16,053 nucleotides of DNA, from NCBI GenBank assembly GCA_045635885.1, contig JAZTWO010000030.1, positions 1-16,053 of the forward strand, in the 5' to 3' direction. Within the stretch, counting starts at the first letter, position 1; every line of letters starts with the position of its first letter. Source of the stretch: RGIG4608 sp045635885 (GTDB lineage: Bacteria; Bacillota; Clostridia; Oscillospirales; CAG-272). The notes beneath the pieces are model-generated. The model was not told where the DNA came from and searched no databases. It saw nothing but the letters and a program-made list of their open reading frames with translations. This document shows positions 7,000 to 14,053 of this stretch, one piece after another. The position numbers and the translations under genes are program-made.

Positions 7000-7464
7000 A
7001 TGGCAAAACTCAAAATAGTAAAGGTGGGCGACGACGTTTTAAGAAAAAAATGTCGCCCTGTTGAAGAAATAACTCCCAAAATCATTCGTTTGCTTGACGA
7101 TATGGCAGAAACTATGCATCACGCAGAGGGTGTTGGACTTGCGGCTCCTCAGGTTGGTGTGTTGCGCAGAATAGTTGTGATTGAAGTTGAAGAGGGCAAT
7201 CTTATTGAGCTTATCAATCCCAAAATCATCGCCTATGCAGGCGAGCAGATTGGCAACGAGGGTTGCTTGTCCGTTCCCGGTAAGTGGGGTATTGTTAAGC
7301 GTCCCATGCACGTGACTGTTCGTGCAACCAACCGTCACGGTGAAGAATTTGAATTGACCGGAAGCGAGCTTTTGGCTCGTGCAATTTGCCACGAGCTTGA
7401 TCACCTTGACGGAAAGCTCTATATCGACATTGCAACAAGCATTGAAACTCCCACTGCAGAATAA
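7000..7464 (+). CDS. def: Peptide deformylase
   Basis: A 154-residue metalloenzyme that removes the formyl group from the N-terminal Met of new proteins. All three motifs are present: GVGLAAPQVG (44-53), EGCLS (87-91, with metal ligand C89), and HELDH (131-135, ligands H131 and H135, catalytic E132). The length and ending match short type 1 deformylases. The ATG follows AAGAAAGG. It is the functional partner of the next gene, fmt, which adds the formyl group to initiator Met-tRNA. Confidence 0.98.
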   Translation: MAKLKIVKVGDDVLRKKCRPVEEITPKIIRLLDDMAETMHHAEGVGLAAPQVGVLRRIVVIEVEEGNLIELINPKIIAYAGEQIGNEGCLSVPGKWGIVKRPMHVTVRATNRHGEEFELTGSELLARAICHELDHLDGKLYIDIATSIETPTAE

Positions 7465-7485
7465 TCATCTTTGGAGGTAAACTCT

Positions 7486-8421
7486 ATGAAAATACTTTTT
7501 ATGGGCACTCCCGATTTCGCACTTTTTTCACTAAAGGGTCTTTGCGAAAACGGTTATGACGTTGTTGGCGTTATCACACAGCCCGACAAACCCAAGGGAC
7601 GTGGCTATGTGCTTACTCCTACACCTGTTAAGGTTTATGCCTTGGAGCAGAATATTCCCGTTTATCAGCCCAACTCCTTAAGAACGGAAGAATTTGCTTC
7701 GCTTTTGGCAGAAATTAATCCCGACCTTATCGCAGTTGTTGCGTATGGCAAAATTTTGCCCAAAAACGTGCTTGACTACCCAAAATTCGGCTGCGTGAAC
7801 GTTCACGGCTCACTCCTACCCGAATACCGTGGTGCTGCGCCCATGCAGATGGCGATAATCGACGGCAAAAAGGTTACAGGAATTACCACAATGTATATGG
7901 CAGAAGGGCTTGACACAGGCGATATGCTTCTTAAAGCAGAATGCGAAATTGCCGAAAATGACAATTTTGAAATTATTCACGACCGCCTTGGCACTCTTGG
8001 TGCGGAATTGCTTCGCAAAACAATTGACGGACTTGAAAAGGAGGAAATTACTCCCATTCCTCAAGACCACGCAAAAGCTACTCACACCGCAAAAATTCTT
8101 AAAGAAGATTGCGAAATCGATTTTTCAAAGGACTGCGACACAGTTCACAATCTTATTCGTGGGCTTTCTCCCATTCCCCTTGCTTTTACTCACACACCCG
8201 ACGGAAAGCTTTTAAAGGTGGTTGAAAGTGCAATTTGTGAAAGAGAAAGCCAAAACTCTGAATTTGGCAAGGTGGTTTCTCTTGAAAACGGAAAAATTCG
8301 TGTGCTTTGCGCAAACGGTTCAATCTATATCACCAAAGTCCTTCCCGAAGGAAAGGGCAGAATGACTGCTGCCGACTTTATTCGCGGAAGAAAAATTAAT
8401 GAGGGCGACATCCTCAAATAA
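7486..8421 (+). CDS. fmt: Methionyl-tRNA formyltransferase
   Basis: A 311-residue enzyme that transfers a formyl group from 10-formyl-tetrahydrofolate to Met-tRNA for initiation. The N-terminal MGTPDFAL, the formyl-folate-site segment VNVHGSLLPEYRGAAP (N105, H107) and GLDTGD (D143) carry the expected catalytic Asn-His-Asp set. The C-terminal tRNA-binding domain ends with GKGRMTAADFIRGR. An upstream TTG at 7471 is in frame, but GGAGGT (7473-7478) lies 7 nt before the ATG at 7486 and would overlap that TTG, so I start at 7486. It follows def closely and is 20 nt before the metallopeptidase gene. Confidence 0.98.
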   Translation: MKILFMGTPDFALFSLKGLCENGYDVVGVITQPDKPKGRGYVLTPTPVKVYALEQNIPVYQPNSLRTEEFASLLAEINPDLIAVVAYGKILPKNVLDYPKFGCVNVHGSLLPEYRGAAPMQMAIIDGKKVTGITTMYMAEGLDTGDMLLKAECEIAENDNFEIIHDRLGTLGAELLRKTIDGLEKEEITPIPQDHAKATHTAKILKEDCEIDFSKDCDTVHNLIRGLSPIPLAFTHTPDGKLLKVVESAICERESQNSEFGKVVSLENGKIRVLCANGSIYITKVLPEGKGRMTAADFIRGRKINEGDILK

Positions 8422-8441
8422 AATTAAAAAGGAGTAAAATT

Positions 8442-9152
8442 ATGTTTTTCCCTTATTTCTATTTTGACCCAACAATGATTCTTCTTATCCCCGGAATTCT
8501 TATCGCGCTTTGGGCATCAATCAACGTAAATTCAACCTTTAACAAATACAACACAGTATTGAGCAGAAACAGACTGACTGGCGCACAGGTTGCAGAAAGA
8601 GTTTTGCACCACCACGGTATTTATAACGTGCGAATCGAAAGAGTTGCAGGAAATCTTTCTGACCACTATGACCCCCGTGCAAACGTTATTCGCCTTTCTG
8701 ACTCAACCTACAACTCAACAAGTATTGCGGCGGCAGGCGTTGCAGCTCACGAGGCAGGACACGCAGTTCAGTATGCGCAAAATTATGCGCCAATTAAGGT
8801 TAGAGCTTCTATTGTAAACGTGTGCAATTTTGGAACTCCCTTGGCTTTTGTATTCCTTATCTTGAGCTTTTTCGTTTCTTATGAAGCGTCCGGCACTTTG
8901 ATTACAATTGCGATTGCTCTCTATTCACTTGCAACAGTTTTCCAGCTTATCACACTCCCCGTTGAGTTTGACGCATCTAAACGTGCTATGGTTTCGCTTG
9001 AAGCAACCGGACTTTACGGTCAGGATGAACTTGCGGGAGCATCAAAGGTGCTTCGTGCGGCGGCCCTCACTTACGTTGCAGCTCTTATTTCTTCAGTTCT
9101 TTCTCTTCTTCGCTTTGTGCTTATCGCTACAAGTGGTAGAAGAAGACGCTAA
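8442..9152 (+). CDS. Membrane-bound neutral zinc metallopeptidase (YugP-like)
   Basis: A 236-residue integral membrane protein of the neutral zinc metallopeptidase family (Zn_peptidase_2, YugP type). HEAGH at 103-107 is the zinc motif, and E175 in LPVEFDASKRA is a plausible third ligand. Hydrophobic segments lie at about 11-28, 131-149, 152-174 and 208-230; the end is RRRR. DPRANVIRLSDSTYNSTSIAAAGVAAHE is a family-typical approach to the active site. AAGGAG precedes the ATG, and rsmB starts 3 nt after its stop. It lies between fmt and rsmB, where B. subtilis has no such gene. Substrate and role are unknown; membrane protein turnover is only a guess. Confidence 0.9.
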   Translation: MFFPYFYFDPTMILLIPGILIALWASINVNSTFNKYNTVLSRNRLTGAQVAERVLHHHGIYNVRIERVAGNLSDHYDPRANVIRLSDSTYNSTSIAAAGVAAHEAGHAVQYAQNYAPIKVRASIVNVCNFGTPLAFVFLILSFFVSYEASGTLITIAIALYSLATVFQLITLPVEFDASKRAMVSLEATGLYGQDELAGASKVLRAAALTYVAALISSVLSLLRFVLIATSGRRRR

Positions 9153-9155
9153 AAT

Positions 9156-10460
9156 ATGGAAAACAAAGCAAAAACTCCACGTTCTCTCGCTCTTGACGTT
9201 TTGACAAGATGCGAAAACGGTGGGTATTCAAATATCGCTCTTGACACGGTGATTAAAAGAAACAACCTTTCTTCAAGTGACCGTGCGCTTATGACTGCGC
9301 TTATTTATGGTGTTATTGAGCGAAAAATTACACTTGACTATATCATCGCATCCCTTTCTTCAATCCCCAACAGTAAAATTGAAAAGGACACGAGAAATAT
9401 TCTTCGAATGGGGCTTTATCAACTCATTTATATGAAAAAAATCCCTGCCCATGCGGCTCTTAACGAAACGGTTGAACTTGCAAACAAGCGCTCAAAGGGA
9501 TTTGTAAACGCAATTTTGCGTTCATATTTGAGAGAGGGAGATAAAATCGCATTCCCCGACCAAAGCGACAAGGTAAAATATCTTTCGGTTACCTACTCGG
9601 TGGGCGAATCCTTGATTTGTGCGCTTTTGGATGCTTATTCGTTTGAAGAATGCAAAAATATGCTTAACGCATTCTCTCAAATTGCGCCCATAACATTGAG
9701 GGTTAACAATCTTAAAACCAATCGTGATGAGATTTTGGGCGAGCTTGAAAATGCTTGCAAAACCGACTTTTCTCCCGACGGAATCGTGCTTCAAAATGCG
9801 GCGGTGAGCGAGCTTGAATGCCTTAAGGACGGTAGAGTAACCGTTCAGGACGAGGCATCTCAAATTTGTGTTCGCACTCTTGGTGCGCAAAAGGGTGACG
9901 TAGTCTTCGACGTCTGCGCCTGCCCCGGTTCAAAGAGCTTTGGTGCCGCTATGACGATGGAAAATGAAGGGGAAATCTTCGCCTTTGATATTCACGAAAA
10001 CAAGCTCTCTCTTGTAGAAAAGGGTGCGGAAAGACTTGGAATTTCAATTATTTCAACCAAGGCGCAGGATGCAAGAAAACCCATCGAGGAGCTTTTTGGC
10101 AAGGCGGACAAGATTATTTGCGACGTTCCCTGCTCGGGCTTCGGTGTTATCGGAAAGAAACCCGAAATTCGCTATAAGGACGTTGAAGAAAGCGAAAATT
10201 TGCCTAAAATTCAGTACGATATTCTTGAAAACGTGCAAAATTATCTCAAGGTTGGTGGCACGCTTGTCTACTCAACTTGCACGATTTTGCCCAACGAAAA
10301 CGAAAATAATATCAATAAATTTCTTGAAAATCATAAAAACTTCGAGCTTGTCCCCTTCTCCGTCGGCGACCTCGAGATCGAAAGCGGTATGATTACTCTC
10401 TTACCCCACACCCATCACACTGATGGATTCTTTATTGCAAAGTTGAAGAAAATTAATTGA
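9156..10460 (+). CDS. rsmB: 16S rRNA (cytosine967-C5)-methyltransferase RsmB
   Basis: A 434-residue SAM-dependent RNA m5C methyltransferase. The N-terminal third is a NusB-like RNA-binding domain (SLALDVLTRCENGGYSN, GLYQLIYMKKIPAHAALNETV, GFVNAILR). The SAM-binding motif DVCACPGSK starts at D252, the proline-cysteine motif DVPCSGFGV at 323-331 (C326), and YSTCTILPNENE at 372-383 carries the catalytic C375. It starts 3 nt after the metallopeptidase stop, so translation is probably coupled. This is the last gene of the first transcriptional run; a hairpin-rich gap with a terminator follows. Methylation of C967 is inferred from the family. Confidence 0.96.
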   Translation: MENKAKTPRSLALDVLTRCENGGYSNIALDTVIKRNNLSSSDRALMTALIYGVIERKITLDYIIASLSSIPNSKIEKDTRNILRMGLYQLIYMKKIPAHAALNETVELANKRSKGFVNAILRSYLREGDKIAFPDQSDKVKYLSVTYSVGESLICALLDAYSFEECKNMLNAFSQIAPITLRVNNLKTNRDEILGELENACKTDFSPDGIVLQNAAVSELECLKDGRVTVQDEASQICVRTLGAQKGDVVFDVCACPGSKSFGAAMTMENEGEIFAFDIHENKLSLVEKGAERLGISIISTKAQDARKPIEELFGKADKIICDVPCSGFGVIGKKPEIRYKDVEESENLPKIQYDILENVQNYLKVGGTLVYSTCTILPNENENNINKFLENHKNFELVPFSVGDLEIESGMITLLPHTHHTDGFFIAKLKKIN

Positions 10461-10494
10461 GTACCGTTTTTTAAAAAAGTTAGAAAGTACCGTT

Positions 10495-10522
10495 TTCCGC
10501 TTTTGAAAAAGCTTGGCAAAAC
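10495..10522. repeat. Second copy of the TTTTGAAAAA intergenic repeat
   Basis: Bases 10495-10512 are identical to 110-127, and the next ten bases differ at only three (then GCAAAAC in both). Unlike the first copy, the right arm here ends in GCTTGG, so the stem is shorter (GCTTTT/AAAAGC). Together with the core at 2103-2115 this suggests a family scattered between genes. Confidence 0.5.
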
Positions 10523-10561
10523 TTTTTATCGCTTGGGTGGGTGGTTGTCTGCGTAAATTTT

Positions 10562-10585
10562 CGACAATTTGCGAGCAAATTATCG
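10562..10585. repeat. Intergenic hairpin
   Basis: AATTTGC and GCAAATT (10566-10581) pair perfectly around GA. The stem extends outward by CGA/TCG with one C-A mismatch. No T-run follows. It lies just before a second hairpin at 10597-10635. Confidence 0.5.
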
Positions 10586-10596
10586 GTTCACCCCAC

Positions 10597-10635
10597 AAAA
10601 TCCACTTACGAAAATAAATTTTCGACGTGGATTTT
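10597..10635. repeat. Long two-part intergenic hairpin
   Basis: AAAATCCAC (10597-10605) pairs with GTGGATTTT (10627-10635), and inside it CGAAAAT pairs with ATTTTCG, with a small internal loop (TTA against AC) between. That gives 16 pairs in 39 nt. No T-run follows, so this looks like a structured RNA or repeat arm rather than a terminator. Confidence 0.55.
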
Positions 10636-10655
10636 ATGTGCCGAACTACGAAAAC

Positions 10656-10676
10656 CAATCCCAAAGGATTGTTTTT
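10656..10676 (+). terminator. Probable intrinsic terminator before rlmN
   Basis: CAATCC and GGATTG form a 6-bp stem around CAAA and are followed directly by TTTTT. The stem is short and only half G+C, so it may be leaky. It is about 200 nt past the rsmB stop and just before the probable rlmN promoter. Confidence 0.6.
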
Positions 10677-10692
10677 CTAAAATTTACTCTGC

Positions 10693-10720
10693 TTGAGTGT
10701 AGCCATTTTATTTGTAATAT
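10693..10720 (+). promoter_or_regulatory. Probable promoter for the rlmN-thiN run
   Basis: TTGAGT (10693-10698) and TAATAT (10715-10720) with a 16-nt spacer. The rlmN ATG, preceded by AGGAGG, is about 45 nt downstream. A dyad TGTAGCCAT/ATGACTACA (10698-10706 and 10719-10727, one mismatch) spans the promoter, and TGACTACATTGTCA (10720-10733) covers the likely start of transcription, so regulation is possible. Confidence 0.55.
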
Positions 10721-10733
10721 GACTACATTGTCA
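10720..10733. promoter_or_regulatory. Dyad TGACTACATTGTCA, candidate operator
   Basis: An imperfect inverted repeat (TGAC/GTCA arms) overlapping the end of the -10 box. It matches the core of the longer dyad upstream of spoVM (15683-15696) at 13 of 14 bases. The binding protein, if any, is unknown. Confidence 0.4.
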
Positions 10734-10764
10734 GTAATATTTCCCTGAAAGGAGGACACTAAAA

Positions 10765-11850
10765 ATGCAGAATCTTCTTAATTTTACATACGAGGAGCTT
10801 GAATCCTATATACTTTCCATTGGCGAAGCAAAATTCCGCACAAAGCAGATTTTTGCGCCCATGCACAAGGGTATATCGCCCACAGAATTGACAAATCTTT
10901 CTGCAAAGACAAAAGAAAAAATCTTTGAAAATGCAAAATATTCGCTCCCGAAAATAAGAAGAAAGCTTGTGTCCGCCATTGACGGAACGGTTAAATATCT
11001 TTTCGAGCTTGACGACGGCAACTGTGTTGAAAGCGTTGTTATGAAATATGAGCACGGGACAACCATTTGCATATCCTCACAAATCGGATGCCGAATGGGT
11101 TGTGCTTTTTGCGCCTCCACCATTGGTGGCAAGGTGCGCGACCTTGAAACAGGCGAACTTCTTGGTCAGATAATTGCCGCACAGGTTGACCTTGGCGAGC
11201 GAATTGACGGCATTGTTATGATGGGCATTGGCGAGCCACTTGACAACTATGACAACGTTATCAAATTCCTTCGCATTGTTGGTCACAAGGAAGGTCTTAA
11301 CATCGGCTACCGTCACATTTCCCTCTCCACCTGCGGTCTTGTTGACAAAATATACAAGCTTGCAGAAGAGGATTTTCAAATCACACTTTCCATTTCTCTT
11401 CACGCATCAAATGACGAGATAAGAAACAAAATTATGCCTGTTAACAGAAAATGGGGCGTTGACGAGCTTCTTGATGCCTGCAGAGCTTATTTTGCCAAAA
11501 CAGGCAGAAGAATTTCGTTTGAATATACCTTGATTGCAGGTGAAAACGATAGCGAGGAGAATGCTTTGGCTCTTGCCAAAAAACTCAACTCCAAGTTGAG
11601 AACAAGAACTGAAACAATGCCAATTCACGTAAATCTCATTCCCGTTAATCCCGTTAAGGAGCGAGATTTTAAAAAGAGTGGCAAGGAACAAATTAAAAAA
11701 TTCGCCTCTGTGCTTGAGAGTCGTGGCATTCGTGCAACCGTGCGCAGAACCCTTGGCGCAGACATAAATGCATCTTGCGGTCAGCTTCGCCGTGACGAAA
11801 TGAAGAAAGAAAATGAAAGCAAATCCAACCAAAAGGAGCAAGAACAATGA
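10765..11850 (+). CDS. rlmN: Dual-specificity 23S rRNA/tRNA adenine-C2 methyltransferase RlmN
   Basis: A 361-residue radical-SAM enzyme that methylates C2 of A2503 in 23S rRNA and A37 in some tRNAs. The 4Fe-4S cluster cysteines are C109, C113 and C116 (CRMGCAFC, the CxxxCxxC signature). C102 in ICISSQIG and C338 in NASCGQLR match the two mechanistic cysteines of the E. coli enzyme (C118 and the methylated C355). GIGEPLDNYDNV and LSISLHASND are family motifs. GGAGG lies 9 nt before the ATG. The final 20 residues are a Lys/Glu/Gln-rich tail. Its stop overlaps the prpC start as ATGA. It heads the second operon. Confidence 0.97.
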   Translation: MQNLLNFTYEELESYILSIGEAKFRTKQIFAPMHKGISPTELTNLSAKTKEKIFENAKYSLPKIRRKLVSAIDGTVKYLFELDDGNCVESVVMKYEHGTTICISSQIGCRMGCAFCASTIGGKVRDLETGELLGQIIAAQVDLGERIDGIVMMGIGEPLDNYDNVIKFLRIVGHKEGLNIGYRHISLSTCGLVDKIYKLAEEDFQITLSISLHASNDEIRNKIMPVNRKWGVDELLDACRAYFAKTGRRISFEYTLIAGENDSEENALALAKKLNSKLRTRTETMPIHVNLIPVNPVKERDFKKSGKEQIKKFASVLESRGIRATVRRTLGADINASCGQLRRDEMKKENESKSNQKEQEQ

Positions 11851-12623
11851 ACGTTTACGGCTTGACCGACAAAGGCCTTGTTAGAGAGGCAAACGAGGAC
11901 TGCATAGGAATATCCACCCTCGCCAATGGAATAACCGTTTGCGTTGTTTGTGACGGAATGGGCGGTGCGGCAGGTGGCAAAATTGCATCTGAAATTGGTG
12001 AGGAAACCTTTATTAATGCACTTGCCTCACACGCTTTGGAATTTGAATCCTTTAAATTCGACAGCAAGAAAATTAAGCTCGCCATTAAAGATAGCATTGA
12101 AAAAGCTAATATGGCAATTCTTGAACGTGCAAGAGAGGACCTCTCTCTTTACGGAATGGGTTGCACACTCAATGCGCTCATCTTTTTTGAGGGCAAAAGC
12201 AAAGTTTACTATGCAAACGTGGGCGACAGTCGCCTTTATATGATAAAAAAGAAGGAAATTAAGCAGTTGACAAAGGATCACTCCTACGTTCAAATGCTTG
12301 TGGACAACAAGGATATTACTCCCGAAGAGGCAGAAAATCATCCCCAGAAAAATCTTATTACAAAAGCGCTTGGTATCAGAGAAGAAATTGAACCCGACAT
12401 TTTTGAAAGAAGATTTTACTCTAAAAACGAGATATATTTCCTTCTCTGCTCTGACGGTCTTCACGGTCTTGTGTCAAAGGAAAAACTGAAAAAGGTTGCC
12501 CTTTCAAACACAACCGTTGAGGAAAAAGTATTTACATATATTCGCCTTGCAAACGAAGAGGGCGGATATGACAACATCTCTGCAATCTTGCTTTGCACAA
12601 AGGATACGGAGGTGGGTAAATGA
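11847..12623 (+). CDS. prpC: PP2C-type Ser/Thr protein phosphatase
   Basis: A 258-residue PPM-family phosphatase, expected to reverse phosphorylation by the kinase encoded next. The metal and active-site motifs are complete: VREANEDC (R13, D18), VVCDGMGGA (D36), YANVGDSRLY, LTKDHSY, LLCSDGLHGL (D203) and GGYDNISA (D242). There is no signal peptide or membrane segment, so it is cytosolic. The start overlaps rlmN by 4 nt, with GGAG in the rlmN tail, and its stop overlaps prkC in the same way. This overlap should keep phosphatase and kinase levels linked. The order matches B. subtilis prpC-prkC. Confidence 0.96.
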   Translation: MNVYGLTDKGLVREANEDCIGISTLANGITVCVVCDGMGGAAGGKIASEIGEETFINALASHALEFESFKFDSKKIKLAIKDSIEKANMAILERAREDLSLYGMGCTLNALIFFEGKSKVYYANVGDSRLYMIKKKEIKQLTKDHSYVQMLVDNKDITPEEAENHPQKNLITKALGIREEIEPDIFERRFYSKNEIYFLLCSDGLHGLVSKEKLKKVALSNTTVEEKVFTYIRLANEEGGYDNISAILLCTKDTEVGK

Positions 12624-14053
12624 CATCATACGATAGCTTTATAGGTCAGACATTTGAAAATAGATATACCATAGTCAACGTTATTGGCTCGGGTGGTATG
12701 GCAACCGTTTACGGTGCTTATGACCAAGTGACAGGTCGCTCGGTTGCAATCAAGATGATGCAGAAAAAACTTGAGCACAACACACGTCAAATTAAGCTTT
12801 TCGTTAATGAAGCAAAGGCACTTTCACTTCTTTCCCACCCCAATATTGTTCAGATATACAACACGGTAATAACCAACAGTACAAAGTATATTATTATGGA
12901 GTACGTTGAGGGAATTACCCTTAAAAAACATATAGATCACCGTGGCGCATTGCCCGAAAGAGAGGTGCTTTATTATGCAACTCAAATCCTCTCGGCTCTT
13001 GATTACATACATTCAAAGGGCATTGTTCACTGCGATATAAAGCCGCAAAATATCATTCTTTTGCAAAATGGTAGCATTAAGGTTGCCGACTTTGGCATTG
13101 CTCGTCTTGACGCAATGCTCGATCGCTCAAAAGAAAGAAATGACACGGCTCTTGGCACGGTTTATTACGTTAGCCCCGAGCAAGCGCAGGGTAAAGCCCC
13201 TATTGCAGAAAGCGATCTCTATTCACTTGGAGTTATGCTTTATGAGGCAATGACAAACCGTCTTCCCTTCTATAACGAGGACCCCAACGAAGTGGCAAAA
13301 ATGCAAATAAACAAGGATCCTGTTCCACCAAGCACATACAGAAGCGATATTTCTGTTGGTCTTGAGCAGATTATTTTGCGTGCTATGGAGAAAAATCCCA
13401 AAAAGAGATATAAAAACGCTTTGGAAATGCTCACGGACGTTCGTGCGTTGCGCCAAAATTCAAAAACCGTTTTTGGAAACGAAAAGAATTTTAGTCGCTA
13501 TCGTGTAATTGAACGCAAGCAGCATCAAAACGTTTCAAACGTTTCAAACAGAAACATCTATCCGCTTAACGAACGTGGAGCAAATTTTGCCGACAATCAG
13601 ACTTATTTCAAAAGAAATACCTCTCATTCGGGTGCATTTAATCCGAGAGGGGAGCAATTTTCTGTTCAAAATAGCAGAACTATTGCTCTTACAGGCAGAA
13701 ATTCCGCACAAAACAGCAGAACTATTGCAATAAATCCAAATAACGTTCAGGGTACGGGAAGAACTCCACGAATGCCTTCGGGAACAATTTCTTCAATGCA
13801 TTCACAAAAGCTGCCTCCTTCATCCAACACAAAAATTATAGATGACCAAAAAATTATGCAGGAAATTAAAGATACAAAAATACTTTCAATTGTGCTTGGT
13901 GCTTTATCTGCTCTTGTGCTTGTCACTTTGATTTCTTTGGTCATTTGGTTCTCTATTGCACCAAACAATAGAATTGATTTGCAATCACCATCACCGATTT
14001 ACTCGGTAGAAACGGAAATAGAATGGAATATAGAACACACGGAAAAATTATAA
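12620..14053 (+). CDS. prkC: Membrane Ser/Thr kinase PrkC-like, lacking PASTA domains
   Basis: A 477-residue bacterial Hanks-type kinase. The catalytic domain (about 16-275) has the Gly loop GSGGMATVYG (23-32), K45, E64, HCDIKPQN with D139, DFG at 157-159 and the activation segment GTVYYVSPEQ. Residues about 280-420 are a Ser/Asn/Arg-rich linker with a duplicated QNSRTIA (350-356 and 364-370). One membrane segment lies at 421-447. Only 30 residues follow it outside the cell, and there are no PASTA repeats, which usually sense muropeptides or lipid II in PrkC. Typical PrkC proteins are well over 600 residues. rsgA begins inside the last codons of prkC, so this is not an obvious frameshift. GGAGG precedes the ATG. 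The HCD form of HRD is common in bacteria. Kinase activity is likely intact; the signal it senses is unclear. Confidence 0.93.
   Translation: MTSYDSFIGQTFENRYTIVNVIGSGGMATVYGAYDQVTGRSVAIKMMQKKLEHNTRQIKLFVNEAKALSLLSHPNIVQIYNTVITNSTKYIIMEYVEGITLKKHIDHRGALPEREVLYYATQILSALDYIHSKGIVHCDIKPQNIILLQNGSIKVADFGIARLDAMLDRSKERNDTALGTVYYVSPEQAQGKAPIAESDLYSLGVMLYEAMTNRLPFYNEDPNEVAKMQINKDPVPPSTYRSDISVGLEQIILRAMEKNPKKRYKNALEMLTDVRALRQNSKTVFGNEKNFSRYRVIERKQHQNVSNVSNRNIYPLNERGANFADNQTYFKRNTSHSGAFNPRGEQFSVQNSRTIALTGRNSAQNSRTIAINPNNVQGTGRTPRMPSGTISSMHSQKLPPSSNTKIIDDQKIMQEIKDTKILSIVLGALSALVLVTLISLVIWFSIAPNNRIDLQSPSPIYSVETEIEWNIEHTEKL
13667..13729 (+). repeat. Duplicated QNSRTIA segment in the PrkC linker
   Basis: Two 21-nt copies (13667-13687 and 13709-13729) differ at two third-codon positions and both encode QNSRTIA. 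Just upstream, around 13529-13550, a 9-nt tandem unit gives NVSNVSN. These repeats lie between the kinase domain and the membrane segment, where phosphothreonine sites are often found. Confidence 0.7.

Larger units (their letters stand above)
10461..10764 (+). other. Structured intergenic region upstream of rlmN
   Basis: A 304-nt gap with no convincing gene. In order: an 11-nt direct repeat AGTACCGTTTT at 10460-10470 and 10486-10496, the TTTTGAAAAA repeat at 10495-10512, a hairpin at 10562-10585, a two-part hairpin at 10597-10635, a terminator at 10656-10676, a promoter at 10693-10720, and a dyad at 10720-10733. A further 11-nt repeat AAATTTTCGAC links the two hairpins (10556-10566 and 10616-10626). 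Confidence 0.6.

Noticed and set aside
7471..7485. TTG start for fmt at 7471
   Set aside because: It would overlap the GGAGGT site that serves the ATG at 7486, and the extra five residues do not fit the family N-terminus.
10560..10566. TTCGACA, the reverse complement of a Spo0A box core (TGTCGAA)
   Set aside because: A single 7-mer in AT-rich intergenic sequence, about 150 nt from any promoter and inside a hairpin arm; chance is the simpler explanation.
13980..14053. Frameshift as the cause of the short PrkC
   Set aside because: The other frame here is already rsgA, which starts and continues normally, so no leftover PASTA-coding sequence exists downstream.
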